Source: Actinidia chinensis
Taxonomy: Eukaryota; Streptophyta; Magnoliopsida; Ericales; Actinidiaceae
DNA: 37,251 bases
Direction: 5' to 3'
Assembly: GCA_009663005.1 (NCBI GenBank)
Contig: CM018890.1
Span: 11,171,501 to 11,208,751 of the forward strand
The position numbers and the translations under genes were made by a program. This document shows, piece after piece, positions 11,725 to 25,716 of the stretch. The notes beneath the pieces were generated by a model. That model did not search any database. It saw only the letters and a program-made list of their open reading frames with translations, and was not told where the DNA came from. Every line of letters starts with the position of its first letter. Position 1 is the stretch's first letter.

Positions 11725-13742
11725 TTGGGCCCCGTAGTTTTTGATATTTGTAGTTTGCCCCCTACAATTATTAAAATTATAACTTGGTCCCCGATCTTTC
11801 GGAATTTTTTTAATTTAGTCCCCCGAAGGTTTAAGTTTTTGGAAATATCAGTTTCATCCCTAGATTTTTTTGATATTTATAGTTTGCACCCGATAAAGTA
11901 TTTAAAATTACACTTTGGTCTCTAATTTTTTCTAATTTAGTGCCCCCAATATTTTATTATTTGAAAATTATACTTTGGTCCCTGGCATTTTTGATCTTTT
12001 TCAATTTAGTCCTCCCAAGATTTTCTTTCTAACCGAATATTTATGCCAGCATTGAAGTTTTGCCTCGTATGTTTTTAAAATTTATATTTTAGTCCCTAGA
12101 CTTTTTGAAAATTATAGTTTGGACCCTGAATTTTTGATATTTACAGTTTGTCAGATAAAGTTCTTAAAATTATACTTTGGTTCATGGTCTATCTGAATTT
12201 TTTCAATTCAATCCCTAAAAATTTTATGTTTTTAGAAATTACATAGTGGTCCCTGGCCTTTACGAATTTTTTCAATTAAATTCTCCTGATTTTTCTTACT
12301 TTTTGGATAAATATGCGGGTAATTCAATTTTGTTCCAAAAGTTTTTAAAAATTACAGTTTGGTACGAGGACTTTTTGATACTTATAGTTCACCCCATAAA
12401 GTTTTTAAAATTACTCTTTGGTCCCTAATTTTCCAAATTCTTTTTAATTTAGTCCCTAAAATATTTTAATTTTTGAATATTACACTTTTGCCCTTTGACT
12501 TTCAGAATTTTTTAATTTAGTCCTCCAAGATTTTCTTTCTTTCTGGATATATATGCGAGAATTGTAGTTTTGTCTCATACGTTTTTAAAAATTACAGTTT
12601 GGTGCGAGGACTTTTTGATACTTATAGTTCACCCCATAAAGTTTTTAAAATTACTCTTTGGTCCCTAATTTTCCAAATTCTTTTTAATTTAGTCCCTAAA
12701 ATATTTTAATTTTTGAATATTACACTTTTGCCCTTTGACTTTCAGAATTTTTTAAATTTAGTCCTCCAAGATTTTCTTTCTTTCTGGATATATATGCGAG
12801 AATTGTAGTTTTGTCTCATATGTTTTTAAAAATTAAGCCTTGCTTCCCAAACTTTTTGATATTTACAGTTTGCTTCCTGAAGTTTATAAAGTTACACTTT
12901 GGTCCCTGATATTATTAAATTTTTTCGATTTAGTCCCTTAAGATTTCCTTTATTCCTGGATCTATATGCGAGAATTGAAACTATCCCATTATTTTTCAAA
13001 AATTACAGTTTGATCCCTGAATTTTTTGATATTTATATTTTACCCCTAAAGTTTTTAAAATTACACATGGGTCCTTAGCCTTTCTAAATTTTCTCAATTT
13101 AGACCACCCAAAGTTTAAGTTTTTAAAAACTACACTTTGATCCCTAATCTTTCTAATTTTTTTAATTTAGTCCCCCCTATGTTTAATTTTTTAAAAATTA
13201 CACTTTCGTCCCCGACAGTTTCGAGTTCTTTCAATTTAGTGCACCCAAGATTTTCTTTCTAACAGGATATTTATGCCCGCATCAAAGTTTTGCCTCGTAA
13301 AATTTTGAAATTTATATTTCGGTCCACTGACTTTTGAAAAATTATTGTTTGGGCCCTGTATTTTTTGATATTTGCAGTTTGCCCCCTAAAATTATTAAAA
13401 TTATAATTTGGTCCATGATCTTTTGGAATTTTTTTAATTTAGTCCCCCGAATGTTTAAGTTTTTGGAAATATCAGTTTCATCCCTGGATTTTTTTGATAT
13501 TTATAGTTTGCACCCGATATAGTATTTAAAATTACACTTTGGTCTCTAATTTTTTAAATTTTATGCCCCCAATATTTTATTTTTTGAAAATTACACTTTG
13601 GTCCCTAGCATTTTTGTTTTTTTTTCAATTTAGTGCACCCAAGATTTTCTATCTAACAGGATATTTATGCCCGCATCAAAGTTTTGCCTCGTAAAATTTT
13701 AAAATTTACATTTTGGTCCACTAACTTTTTAAAAACTATTGT
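11725..13742. repeat. Region B unit B4 (2018 bp), reference full-length copy
   Basis: Intact copy with all seven subunits; use it as the model for the HOR. CCCTAAA heptamers occur near 12211, 12453, 12693, 13043 and 13384. Confidence 0.93.
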
Positions 13743-15754
13743 TTGGGCCCCGTAGTTTTTGATATTTGTAGTTTGCCCCCTACAATTATTAAAATTATAA
13801 TTTGGTCCCTGATCTTTCGGAATTTTTTTAATTTAGTCCCCCGAAGGTTTAAGTTTTTAGAAATATCAGTTTCATTTTTTTGATATTTATAGTTTGCACC
13901 CGATAAAGTATTTAAAATTACACTTTGGTCTCTAATTTTTTCTAATTTAGTGCCCCCAATATTTTATTATTTGAAAATTATACTTTGGTCCCTGGCATTT
14001 TTGATCTTTTTCAATTTAGTCGTCGCAAGATTTTCTTTCTAACCGAATATTTATGCCAGCATTGAAGTTTTGCCTCGTATGTTTTTAAAATTTATATTTT
14101 AGTCCCTAGACTTTTTGAAAATTATAGTTTGGACCCCAAATTTTTGATATTTACAGTTTGTCAGATAAAGTTCTTAAAATTATACTTTGGTTCATGGTCT
14201 ATCTGAATTTTTTCAATTCAATCCCTAAAAATTTTATGTTTTTAGAAATTACATAGTGGTCCCTGGCCTTTACGAATTTTTTCAATTAAATTCTCCTGAT
14301 TTTTCTTACTCTTTGGATAAATATGCGGGTAATTCAATTTTGTTCCAAAAGTTTTTAAAAATTACAGTTTGGTACGAGGACTTTTTGATACTTATAGTTC
14401 ACCCCATAAAGTTTTTAAAATTACTCTTTGGTCCCTAATTTTCCAAATTCTTTTTAATTTAGTCCCTAAAATATTTTAATTTTTGAATATTACACTTTTG
14501 CCCTTTGACTCTCAGAATTTTTTAAATTTAGTCCTCCAAGATTTTCTTTCTTTCTGGATATATATGCGAGAATTGTAGTTTTGTCTCATACGTTTTTAAA
14601 AATTACAGTTTGGTACGAGGACTTTTTGATACTTATAGTTCACCCCATAAAGTTTTTAAAATTACTCTTTGGTCCCTAATTTTCCAAATTCTTTTTAATT
14701 TAGTCCCTAAAATATTTTAATTTTTGAATATTACACTTTTGCCCTTTGACTTTCAGAATTTTTTAAATTTAGTCCTCCAAGATTTTCTTTCTTTCTGGAT
14801 ATATATGCGAGAATTGTAGTTTTGTCTCATAGGTTTTTAAAAATTAAGCCTTGCTTCCCAAACTTTTTGATATTTACAGTTTGCTTCCTGAAGTTTACAA
14901 AATTACACTTTGGTCCCTGATATTATTAAATTTTTTCGATTTAATCCCTTAAGATTTTCTTTATTCCTGGATCTATATGCGAGAATTCAAACTATCCCAT
15001 TATTTTTCAAGAATTACAGTTTGATCCCTCAATTTTTTGATATTTATATTTTACCCCTAAAGTTTTTAAAATTACACATGGGTCCTTAGCCTTTCTAAAT
15101 TTTCTCAATTTAGACCACCCAAAGTTTAAGTTTTTAAAAATTACACTTTGATCCCTAATCTTTCTTATTTTTTTAATTTAGTCCCCCCTATGTTTAATTT
15201 TTTAAAAATTACACTTTCGTCCCCGACAGTTTCGAGTTCTTTCAATTTAGTGCACCCAAGATTTTCTTTCTAACAGGATATTTATGCCCGCATCAAAGTT
15301 TTGCCTCGTAAGATTTTAAAATTTATATTTCGGTCCACTGACTTTTTAAAAATTATTGTTTGGGCCCTGTATTTTTTGATATTTGCAGTTTGCCCCCTAA
15401 AATTATTAAAATTATAATTTGGTCCCTTATCTTTTGGAATTTTTTAATTTAGTCCCCCGAATGTTTAAGTTTTTAGAAATATCAGTTTCATCCCTGGATT
15501 TTTTTTGATATTTATAGTTTGCACCCGATATAGTATTTAAAATTACACTTTGGTCTCTAATTTTTTTAATTTTGTGCCCCCAATATTTTATTGTTTGAAA
15601 ATTACACTTTGGTCCCTAGCATTTTTGGTTTTTTTTTCAATTTAGTGCACCCAAGATTTTCTATCTAACAGGATATTTATGCCCGCATCAAAGTTTTGCC
15701 TCGTAAAATTTTAAAATTTACATTTTGGTCCACTAACTTTTTAAAAACTATTGT
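13743..15754. repeat. Region B unit B5 (2012 bp)
   Basis: Full set of subunits. A small deletion near 13875 removes about ten bases (TTTCAT to TTTTTTGAT). It shares AGTTTACAAAA, GATTTAATCCC, GAGAATTCAAA and CAAGAATTACAG (14891-15020) with B8 only. Confidence 0.92.
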
Positions 15755-17770
15755 TTGGGCCCCGTAGTTTTTGATATTTGTAGTTTGCCCCCTGCAATTA
15801 TTAAAATTATAATTTGGTCCCTGATCTTTCGGAATTTTTTTTAATTTAGTCCCCCGAAGGTTTAAGTTTTTGAAATATCAGTTTCATCCCTAGATTTTTT
15901 GATATTTATAGTTTGCACCCGATAAAGTATTTAAAATTACACTTTGGTCTCTAATTTTTTCTAATTTAGTGCCCCCAATATTTTATTATTTGAAAATTAT
16001 ACTTTGGTCCCTGGCATTTTTGATCTTTTTCAATTTAGTCCTCCCAAGATTTTCTTTCTAACCGAATATTTATGCCAGCATTGAAGTTTTGCCTCGTATG
16101 TTTTTAAAATTTATATTTTAGTCCCTAGACTTTTTGAAAATTATAGTTTGGACCCGAATTTTTGATATTTACAGTTTGTCAGATAAAGTTCTTAAAATTA
16201 TACTTTGGTTCATGGTCTATCTGAATTTTTTCAATTCAATCCCTAAAAATTTTATGTTTTTAGAAATTACATAGTGGTCCCTGGCCTTTACGAATTTTTT
16301 CAATTAAATTCTCCTGATTTTTCTTACTCTTTGGATAAATATGCGGGTAATTCAATTTTGTTCCAAAAGTTTTTAAAATTACAGTTTGGTACGAGGACTT
16401 TTTGATACTTATAGTTCACCCCATAAAGTTTTTAAAATTACTCTTTGGTCCCTAATTTTCCAATTCTTTTTAATTTAGTCCCTAAAATATTTTAATTTTT
16501 GAATATTACACTTTTGCCCTTTGACTCTCAGAATTTTTTAAATTTAGTCCTCCAAGATTTTCTTTCTTTCTGGATATATATGCGAGAATTGTAGTTTTGT
16601 CTCATACGTTTTTAAAAATTACAGTTTGGTACGAGGACTTTTTGATACTTATAGTTCACCCCATAAAGTTTTTAAATTACTCTTTGGTCCCTAATTTTCC
16701 AAATTCTTTTTAATTTAGTCCCTAAAATATTTTAATTTTTGAATATTACACTTTTGCCCTTTGACTTTCAGAATTTTTTAAATTTAGTCCACCAAGATTT
16801 TCTTTCTTTCTGGATATATATGCGAGAATTGTAGTTTTGTCTCATAGGTTTTTAAAAATTAAGCCTTGCTTCCCAAACTTTTTGATATTTACAGTTTGCT
16901 TCCTGAAGTTTATAAAATTACACTTTGGTCCCTGATATTTTTAAAATTTTTCGATTTAGTCCCTTAAGATTTTCTTTATTCCTGGATCTATATGCGAGAA
17001 TTAAAACTATCCCATTATTTTTCAAAAATTACAGTTTGATCCCTCAATTTTTTGATATTTATATTTTACCCCTAAAGTTTTTAAAATTACACATGGGTCC
17101 TTAGCCTTTCTAAATTTTCTCAATTTAGACCACCCAAAGTTTAAGTTTTTAAAAATTACACTTTGATCCCTAATCTTTCTATTTTTTTATTTAGTAGTCC
17201 CCCCTATGTTTAATTTTTTAAAAATTACACTTTCGTCCCCGACAGTTTCGAGTTCTTTCAATTTAGTGCACCCAAGATTTTCTTTCTAACAGGATATTTA
17301 TGCCCGCATCAAAGTTTTGCCTCGTAAAATTTTTGAATTTATATTTCGGTCCACTGACTTTTGAAAAATTATTGTTTGGGCCCGTATTTTTTGATATTTG
17401 CAGTTTGCCCCCTAAAATTATTAAAATTATAATTTGGTCCCTGATCTTTTGGAATTTTTTTAATTTAGTCCCCCGAATGTTTAAGTTTTTAGAAATATCA
17501 GTTTCATCCCTGGATTTTTTTTGATATTTATAGTTTGCACCCGATATAGTATTTAAAATTACACTTTGGTCTCTAATTTTTTTAATTTTGTGCCCCCAAT
17601 ATTTTATTGTTTGAAAATTACACTTTGGTCCCTAGCATTTTTGTTTTTTTTTTCAATTTAGTGCACCCAAGATTTTCTATCTAACAGGATATTTATGCCC
17701 GCATCAAAGTTTTGCCTCGTAAAATTTTAAAATTTACATTTTGGTCCACTAACTTTTTAAAAACTATTGT
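15755..17770. repeat. Region B unit B6 (2016 bp)
   Basis: Full set of subunits, with TACTCTTTGG in the 269-bp subunit (near 16326) as in B5, B8, B12 and B14, and GAGAATTAAAACT near 16996. There is a small duplication-like TTTAGTAGTCCCCCC near 17190. Confidence 0.92.
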
Positions 17771-19778
17771 TTGGGCCCCGTAGTTTTTGATATTTGTAGT
17801 TTGCCCCCTGCAATTATTAAAATTATAATTTGGTCCCAGATCTTTCGGAATTTTTTTAATTTAGTCCCCCGAAGGTTTTAGTTTTTAGAAATATCAGTTT
17901 CATCCATAGATTTTTTTGATATTTATAGTTTGCACTCGATAAAGTATTTAAAATTACACTTTGGTCTCTAATTTTTTCTAATTTAGTGCCCCAATATTTT
18001 ATTATTTAAAAATTATACTTTGGTCCCTGGCATTTTTGATCTTTTTCAATTTAGTCCTCCCAAGATTTTCTTTCTAACCGAATATTTATGCCAGCATTGA
18101 AGTTTTGCCTCGTATGTTTTTAAAATTTATATTTTAGTCCCTAGACTTTTTGAAAATTATAGTTTGGACCCTGAATTTTTGATATTTACAGTTTGTCAGA
18201 TAAAGTTCTTAAAATTATACTTTGGTTCATGGTCTATCTGAATTTTTTCAATTCAATCCCTAAAAATTTTATGTTTTTAGAAATTACATAGTGGTCCCTG
18301 GCCTTTAAGAATTGTTTCAATTAAATTCTCCTGATTTTTCTTACTTTTTGCATAAATATGCGGGTAATTCAATTTTGTTCCAAAAGTTTTTAAAATTACA
18401 GTTTGGTACGAGGACTTTTTGATACTTATAGTTCACCCCATAAAGTTTTTAAAATTACTCTTTGGTCCCTAATTTTCCAAATTCTTTTTAATTTAGTCCC
18501 TAAAATATTTTAATTTTTGAATATTACACTTTTGCCCTTTGACTTTCAGAATTTTTTTAAATTTAGTCCTCCAAGATTTTCTTTCTTTCTGGATATATAT
18601 GCGAGAATTGTAGTTTTGTCTCATACGTTTTTAAAAATTACAGTTTGGTACGAGGACTTTTTGATACTTATAGTTTGCCCCATAAAGTTTTTAAAATTAC
18701 ACTTTGGTCCCTAATTTTCCAAATTCTTTTTAATTTAGTCCCTAAAATATTTTAATTTTTGAATATTACACTTTGCCCTTTGATTTCAGAATTTTTTAAA
18801 TTTAGTCCACCAAGATTTTCTTTCTTTCTGGATATATATGCGAGAATTGTAGTTTTGTCTCATAGTTTTTAAAAATTAAGCCTTGCTTCCCAAACTTTTT
18901 GATATTTACAGTTTGCTTCCTGAAGTTTATAAAATTACACTTTGGTCCCTGATATTTTTAAATTTTTGATTTAGTCCCTTAAGATTTTCTTTATTCCTGG
19001 ATCTATATGCGAGAATTGAAACTATCCCATTATTTTCAAAAATTACAGTTTGATCCCTCAATTTTTTGATATTTTATTTTACCCCTAAAGTTTTTAAAAT
19101 TACACATGGGTCCTTAGCCTTTCTAAATTTTCTCAATTTAGACCACCCAAAGTTTAAGTTTTTAAAAATTACACTTTGATCCCTAATCTTTCTAATTTTT
19201 TTAATTTAGTCCCCCATATTTTAATTTTTTAAAATTACACTTTCGTCCCCGACAGTTTCGAGTTCTTTCAATTTAGTGCACCCAAGATTTTCTTTCTAAC
19301 AGGATATTTATGCCCGCATCAAAGTTTTGCCTCGTAAAATTTTGAAATTTATATTTCGGTCCACTGACTTTTGAAAAATTATTGTTTGGGCCCTGTATTT
19401 TTTGATATTTGCAGTTTGCCCCCTAAAATTATTAAAATTATAATTTGGTCCATGATCTTTTGGAATTTTTTTAATTTAGTCCCCCGAATGTTTAAGTTTT
19501 TGGAAATATCAGTTTCATCCCTGGATTTTTTTGATATTTATAGTTTGCACCCGATATAGTATTTAAAATTACACTTTGGTCTCTAATTTTTTTAATTTTG
19601 TGCCCCCAATATTTTATTTTTTGAAAATTACACTTTGGTCCCTAGCATTTTTGTTTTTTTTTCAATTTAGTGCACCCAAGATTTTCTATCTAACAGGATA
19701 TTTATGCCCGCATCAAAGTTTTGCCTCGTAAAATTTTAAAATTTACATTTTGGTCCACTAACTTTTAAAAACTATTGT
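17771..19778. repeat. Region B unit B7 (2008 bp)
   Basis: Full set of subunits. It has the CCTTTAAGAATTGTTTC variant (near 18301) and a hybrid line near 18672 reading ATAGTTTGCCCC instead of ATAGTTCACCCC. Single-base losses become frequent after about 18770. Confidence 0.92.
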
Positions 19779-21570
19779 TTGGGCCCCGTAGTTTTTGATA
19801 TTTGTAGTTTGCCCCCTACATATTTATTATAAATTATATAACTTGGTTCCCGATCTTTCGGAATTTTTTAATTTAGTCCCCCGAAGGTTTAAGTTTTTGG
19901 AAATATCAGTTTCATCCCTAGATTTTTTGATATTTATAGTTTGCACCCGATAAAGTATTTAAAATTACACTTTGGTCTCTAATTTTTTCTAATTTAGTGC
20001 CCCCAATATTTTATTATTTGAAAATTATACTTTGGTCCCTGGCATTTTTGATCTTTTTCAATTTAGTCCTCCCAAGATTTTCTTTCTAAACGAATATTTA
20101 TGCCAGCATTGAAGTTTTGCCTCGTATGTTTTTAAAATTTATATTTTAGTCCCTAGACTTTTTAAAAATTATAGTTTGGACCCCGAATTTTTGATATTTA
20201 CAGTTTGTCAGATAAAGTTCTTAAAATTATACTTTGGTTCATGGTCTATCTGAATTTTTTCAATTCAATCCCTAAAAAATTTATGTTTTTAGAAATTACA
20301 TAGTGGTCCCTGGGCTTTACGAATTTTTTCAATTAAATTCTCCTGATTTTTCTTACTCTTTGGATAAATATGCGGGTAATTCAATTTTGTTCCAAAAGTT
20401 TTTAAAAATTACAGTTTGGTACGAGGACTTTTTGATACTTATAGTTCACCCCATAAAGTTTTTAAAATTACTCTTTGGTCCCTAATTTTCCAAATTTCTT
20501 TTAATTTAGTCCCTAAAATATTTTAATTTTTGAATATTACACTTTTGCCCTTGACTTTCAGAATTTTTTAAATTTAGTCCACCAAGATTTTCTTTCTTTC
20601 TGGATATATATGCGAGAATTGTAGTTTTGTCTCATAGGTTTTTAAAAATTAAGCCTTGCTTCCCAAACTTTTTGATATTTACAGTTTGCTTCCTGAAGTT
20701 TACAAAATACACTTTGGTCCCTGATATTTTAAATTTTTCGATTTAATCCCTTATGATTTCTTTATTCCTGGATCTATATGCGAGAATTCAAAACTATCCC
20801 ATTATTTTTCAAGAATTACAGTTGATCCCTAATTTTTTGATATTTATATTTTACCCCTAAAGTTTTTAAAATTACACATGGGTCTTAGCCTTTCAAATTT
20901 TCTCAATTTAGACCACCCAAAGTTTTAAGTTTTTAAAAATTACACTTTGATCCGTATCTCTTATATTTTTAATTTTAGTACCCTCCCCCCCTATGTTTAA
21001 TTTTTTAAAAATTACACTTTGTCCCCGACAGTTTCTTTTCGAGTTCTTTCAATTTAGTGCACCCAAGATTTTCTTTCTAACAGGATATTTATGCCTGCAT
21101 CAAAGTTTTGCCTCGTAAAATTTTGAAATTATATTTCGGTCCACTTACTTTTGAAAAAAAATTGTTTGGGCCCTGTATTTTTTGATATTTGCAGTTTGCC
21201 CCCTAAAATTATTAAAATTATAATTTGGTCCATGATCTTTTGGAATTTTTTTAATTTAGTCCCCCGAATGTTTAAGTTTTTGGAAAAGTTCATCCTATTT
21301 CTTCTGGATCCTCTTTATATTTTATTGATTATTTATAGTTGTCATACCCCGATATAGTATTTAAAATTACACTTTGGTCTCTAATTTTTTTAATTTAGTC
21401 CCCCCAATATTTTTTTTTGAAAATTACACTTTGGTCCCTAGCATTTTTGTTTTTTTTTCAATTTAGTGCACCCAAGATTTTCTATTAACAGGATATTTAT
21501 GCCCGCATCAAAGTTTTGCCTCGTAAAATTTTAAAATTTACATTTGGTCACTAACTTTTTAAACTATTGT
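19779..21570. repeat. Region B unit B8 (1792 bp, one 241-bp subunit, locally scrambled)
   Basis: Only one 241-bp subunit is present (20416 to ~20650). From about 20690 to 21360 there are many small insertions and losses. At 21284-21350 the usual line is replaced by a longer, unrelated-looking stretch containing TTCTTCTGGATCC. Possibilities are real decay, gene conversion or poor consensus quality. Confidence 0.88.
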
Positions 21571-21957
21571 TTGGGCCCCGTAGTTTTTGATATTTGTAGT
21601 TTGCCCCCTAAATATTAAAATTATAATTTGGTCCCTGATCTTTTGAAATTTTTTTAATTTAGTCCCCGAATGTTTAAGTTTTTTGAAATATCAGTTTCAT
21701 CCCTGGATTTTTTTGATATTTATAGTTTGCACCCGATATAGTATTTAAAATTACACTTTGGTCTCTAATTTTTTTAATTATGTGCCCCAATATTTTATTT
21801 TTTGAAAATTACACTTTGGTCCCTAGCATTTTTGTTTTTTTTTCAATTTAGTGCACCCAAGATTTTCTATCTAACAGGATATTTATGCCCGCATCAAAGT
21901 TTTGCCTCGTAAAATTTAAATTTACATTTGGTCCACTAACTTTTTAAAAACTATTGT
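21571..21957. repeat. Extra ~387-bp subunit (tandem duplication inside the HOR)
   Basis: The TTGGGCCCCGTAG anchor occurs twice, 387 bp apart (21571 and 21958). The ~390-bp subunit is present one extra time here, the reciprocal of the loss seen in B2. Confidence 0.9.
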
Positions 21958-23936
21958 TTGGGCCCCGTAGTTTTTGATATTTGTAGTTTGCCCCTACAAT
22001 TATTAAAATTATAATTTGTCCCTGATCTTTCGGAATTTTTTTAATTTAGTCCCCCGAAGGTTTAAGTTTTTGGAAATATCAGTTTCATCCCTAGATTTTT
22101 TTGATATTTATAGTTTGCACCCGATAAATTTTAAAATTACACTTTGGTCTCTAATTTTTTCTAATTTAGTGCCCCCAATATTTTATTATTTGAAAATTAT
22201 ACTTTGGTCCCTGGCATTTTTGATCTTTTTCAATTTAGTCCTCCCAAGATTTTCTTTCTAAACGAATATTTATGCCAGCATTGAAGTTTTGCCTCGTATG
22301 TTTTTAAAATTTATATTTTAGTCCCTAAACTTTTTAAAAATTATAGTTTGGACCCCGAATTTTTGATATTTACAGTTTGTCAGATAAAGTTCTTAAAATT
22401 ATACTTTGGTTCATGGTCTATCTGAATTTTTTCAATTCAATCCCTAAAAATTTTATGTTTTTAGAAATTACATAGTGGTCCCTGGCCTTTACGAATTTTT
22501 CAATTAAATTCTCCTGATTTTCTTACTTTTGGATAAATATGCGGGTAATTCAATTTTGTTCCAAAAGTTTTTAAAAATTACAGTTTGGTACGAGGACTTT
22601 TGATACTTATAGTTCACCCCATAAAGTTTTTAAAATTACTCTTTGGTCCCTAATTTTCCAAATTCTTTTTAATTTAGTCCCTAAAATATTTTAATTTTTG
22701 AATATTACACTTTTGCCCTTTGACTTTCAGAATTTTTTAAATTTAGTCCTCCAAGATTTTCTTTCTTTCTGGATATATATGCGAGAATTGTAGTTTTGTC
22801 TCATACGTTTTTAAAAATTACAGTTTGGTACGAGGACTTTTTGATACTTATAGTTCACCCCATAAAGTTTTTAAAATACTCTTTGGTCCCTAATTTTCCA
22901 AATTCTTTTTAATTTAGTCCCTAAAATATTTTAATTTTTGAATATTACACTTTTGCCCTTGACTTTCAGAATTTTTTAAATTTAGTCCACCAAGATTTTC
23001 TTTCTTTCTGGATATATATGCGAGAATTGTAGTTTTGTCTCATAGGTTTTTAAAAATTAAGCCTTGCTTCCCAAACTTTTTGATATTTACAGTTTGCTTC
23101 CTGAAGTTTATAAAATTACACTTTGGTCCCTGATATTTTTAAAATTTTTTGATTTAGTCCCTTAAGATTTTCTTTATTCCTGGATCTATATGCGAGAATT
23201 GAAACTATCCCATTATTTTTCAAAAATTACAGTTTGATCCCTCAATTTTTTGATATTTATATTTTACCCCTAAAGTTTTTAAAATTACACAAGGGTCCTT
23301 AGCCTCTCTAAATTTTCTCAATTTAGACCACCCAAAGTTTAAGTTTTTAAAAACTACACTTTGATCCCTAATCTTTCTAATTTTTTTAATTTAGTCCCCC
23401 CTATGTTTAATTTCGAGTTCTTTCAATTTAGTGCACCCAAGATTTTCTTTCTAACAGGATATTTATGCCCGCATCAAAGTTTTGCCTCGTAAGATTTTAA
23501 AATTTATATTTCGGTCCACTGACTTTTTAAAAATTATTGTTTGGGCCCTGTATTTTTTGATATTTGCAGTTTGCCCCCTAAAATTATTAAAATTATAATT
23601 TGGTCCCTGATCTTTTGGAATTTTTTTAATTTAGTCCCCCGAATGTTTAAGTTTTTAGAAATATCAGTTTCATCCCTGGATTTTTTTTTGATATTTATAG
23701 TTTGCACCCGATATAGTATTTAAAATTACACTTTGGTCTCTAATTTTTTTAATTTTGTGCCCCCAATATTTTATTGTTTGAAAATTACACTTTGGTCCCT
23801 AGCATTTTTGTTTTTTTTTCAATTTAGTGCACCCAAGATTTTCTATCTAACAGGATATTTATGCCCGCATCAAAGTTTTGCCTCGTAAAATTTTAAAATT
23901 TACATTTTGGTCCACTAACTTTTTAAAAACTATTGT
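21958..23936. repeat. Region B unit B9 (1979 bp)
   Basis: Two 241-bp subunits. A ~33-bp line is missing at about 23411, where CTATGTTTAATTT joins CGAGTTC. It carries the CCTCGTAAGATTTT variant. Confidence 0.91.
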
Positions 23937-25716
23937 TTGGGCCCCGTAGTTTTTGATATTTATAGTTTGCCCCTGCAATTATTAAAATTATAATTTGGTC
24001 CCTGATCTTTCGGAATTTTTTTAATTTAGTCCCCCGAAGGTTTAAGTTTTTAGAAATATCAGTTTCATCCCTAGATTTTTTTGATATTTATAGTTTGCAC
24101 CCGATAAAGATTTTAAAATTACACTTTGGTCTCTAATTTTTTCTAATTTAGTGCCCCCAATATTTTATTATTTGAAAATTATACTTTGGTCCCTGGCATT
24201 TTTGATACTTTTCAATTTAGTCCTCCCAAGATTTTCTTTCTAACCGAATATTTATGCCAGCATTGAAGTTTTGCCTCGTATGTTTTTAAAATTTATATTT
24301 TAGTCCCTAGACTTTTTGAAAATTATAGTTTGAACCCTGAATTTTTGATATTTACAGTTTGTCAGATAAAGTTCTTAAAATTATACTTTGGTTCATGGTC
24401 TATCTGAATTTTTTCAATTCAATCCCTAAAAATTTTATGCTTTTAGAAATTACATAGTGGTCCCTGGCCTTTAAGAATTGTTTCAATTAAATTCTCCTGA
24501 TTTTTCTTACTTTTTGGATAAATATGCGGGTAATTCAATTTTGTTCCAAAAGTTTTTAAAAATTACAGTTTGGTACGAGGACTTTTTGATACTTATAGTT
24601 CACCCCATAAAGTTTTTAAAATTACTCTTTGGTCCCTAATTTTCCAAATTCTTTTTAATTTAGTCCCTAAAATATTTTAATTTTTGAATATTACACTTTT
24701 GCCCTTTGACTTTCAGAATTTTTTAAATTTAGTCCACCAAGATTTTCTTTCTTTCTGGATATATATGCGAGAATTGTAGTTTTGTCTCATAGGTTTTTAA
24801 AAATTAAGCCTTGCTTCCCAAACTTTTTGATATTTACAGTTTGCTTCCTGAAGTTTATAAAGTTACACTTTGCTCCCTGATATTATTAAATTTTTTCGAT
24901 TTAGTCCCTTAAGATTTTCTTTATTCCTGGATCTATATGCGAGAATTAAAACTATCCCATTATTTTTCAAAAATTACAGTTTGATCCCTCAATTTTTTGA
25001 TATTTATATTTTACCCCTAAAGTTTTTAAAATTACACATGGGTCCTTAGCCTTTCTAAATTTTCTCAATTTAGACCACCCAAAGTTTAAGTTTTTAAAAA
25101 TTACACTTTGATCCCTAATCTTTCTAATTTTTTCAATTTAGTCCCCCCTATGTTTAATTTTTTAAAAATTACACTTTCGTCCCCGACAGTTTCGAGTTCT
25201 TTCAATTTAGTGCACCCAAGATTTTCTTTCTAACAGGATATTTATGCCCGCATCAAAGTTTTGCCTCGTAAAAGATTTGAAATTTATATTTCGGTCCACT
25301 GACTTTTTAAAAATTATTGTTTGGGCCCTGTATTTTTTGATATTTGCAGTTTGCCCCCTAAAATTATTAAAATTATAATTTGGTCCCTGATCTTTTGGAA
25401 TTTTTTAATTTAGTCCCCCGAATGTTTAAGTTTTTAGAAATATCAGTTTCATCCCTGGATTTTTTTTTGATATTTATAGTTTGCACCCGATATAGTATTT
25501 AAAATTACACTTTGGTCTCTAATTTTTTTAATTTTGTGCCCCCAATATTTTATTGTTTGAAAATTACACTTTGGTCCCTAGCATTTTTGTTTTTTTTTTC
25601 AATTTAGTGCACCCAAGATTTTCTATCTAACAGGATATTTATGCCCGCATCAAAGTTTTGCCTCGTAAAATTTTAAAATTTACATTTTGGTCCACTAACT
25701 TTTTAAAAACTATTGT
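23937..25716. repeat. Region B unit B10 (1780 bp, one 241-bp subunit)
   Basis: Only one 241-bp subunit (from ~24570) lies before the AAGCCTTGC segment, which explains the 238-bp shortfall. It has the CCTTTAAGAATTGTTTC variant shared with B1 and B7. Confidence 0.92.
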
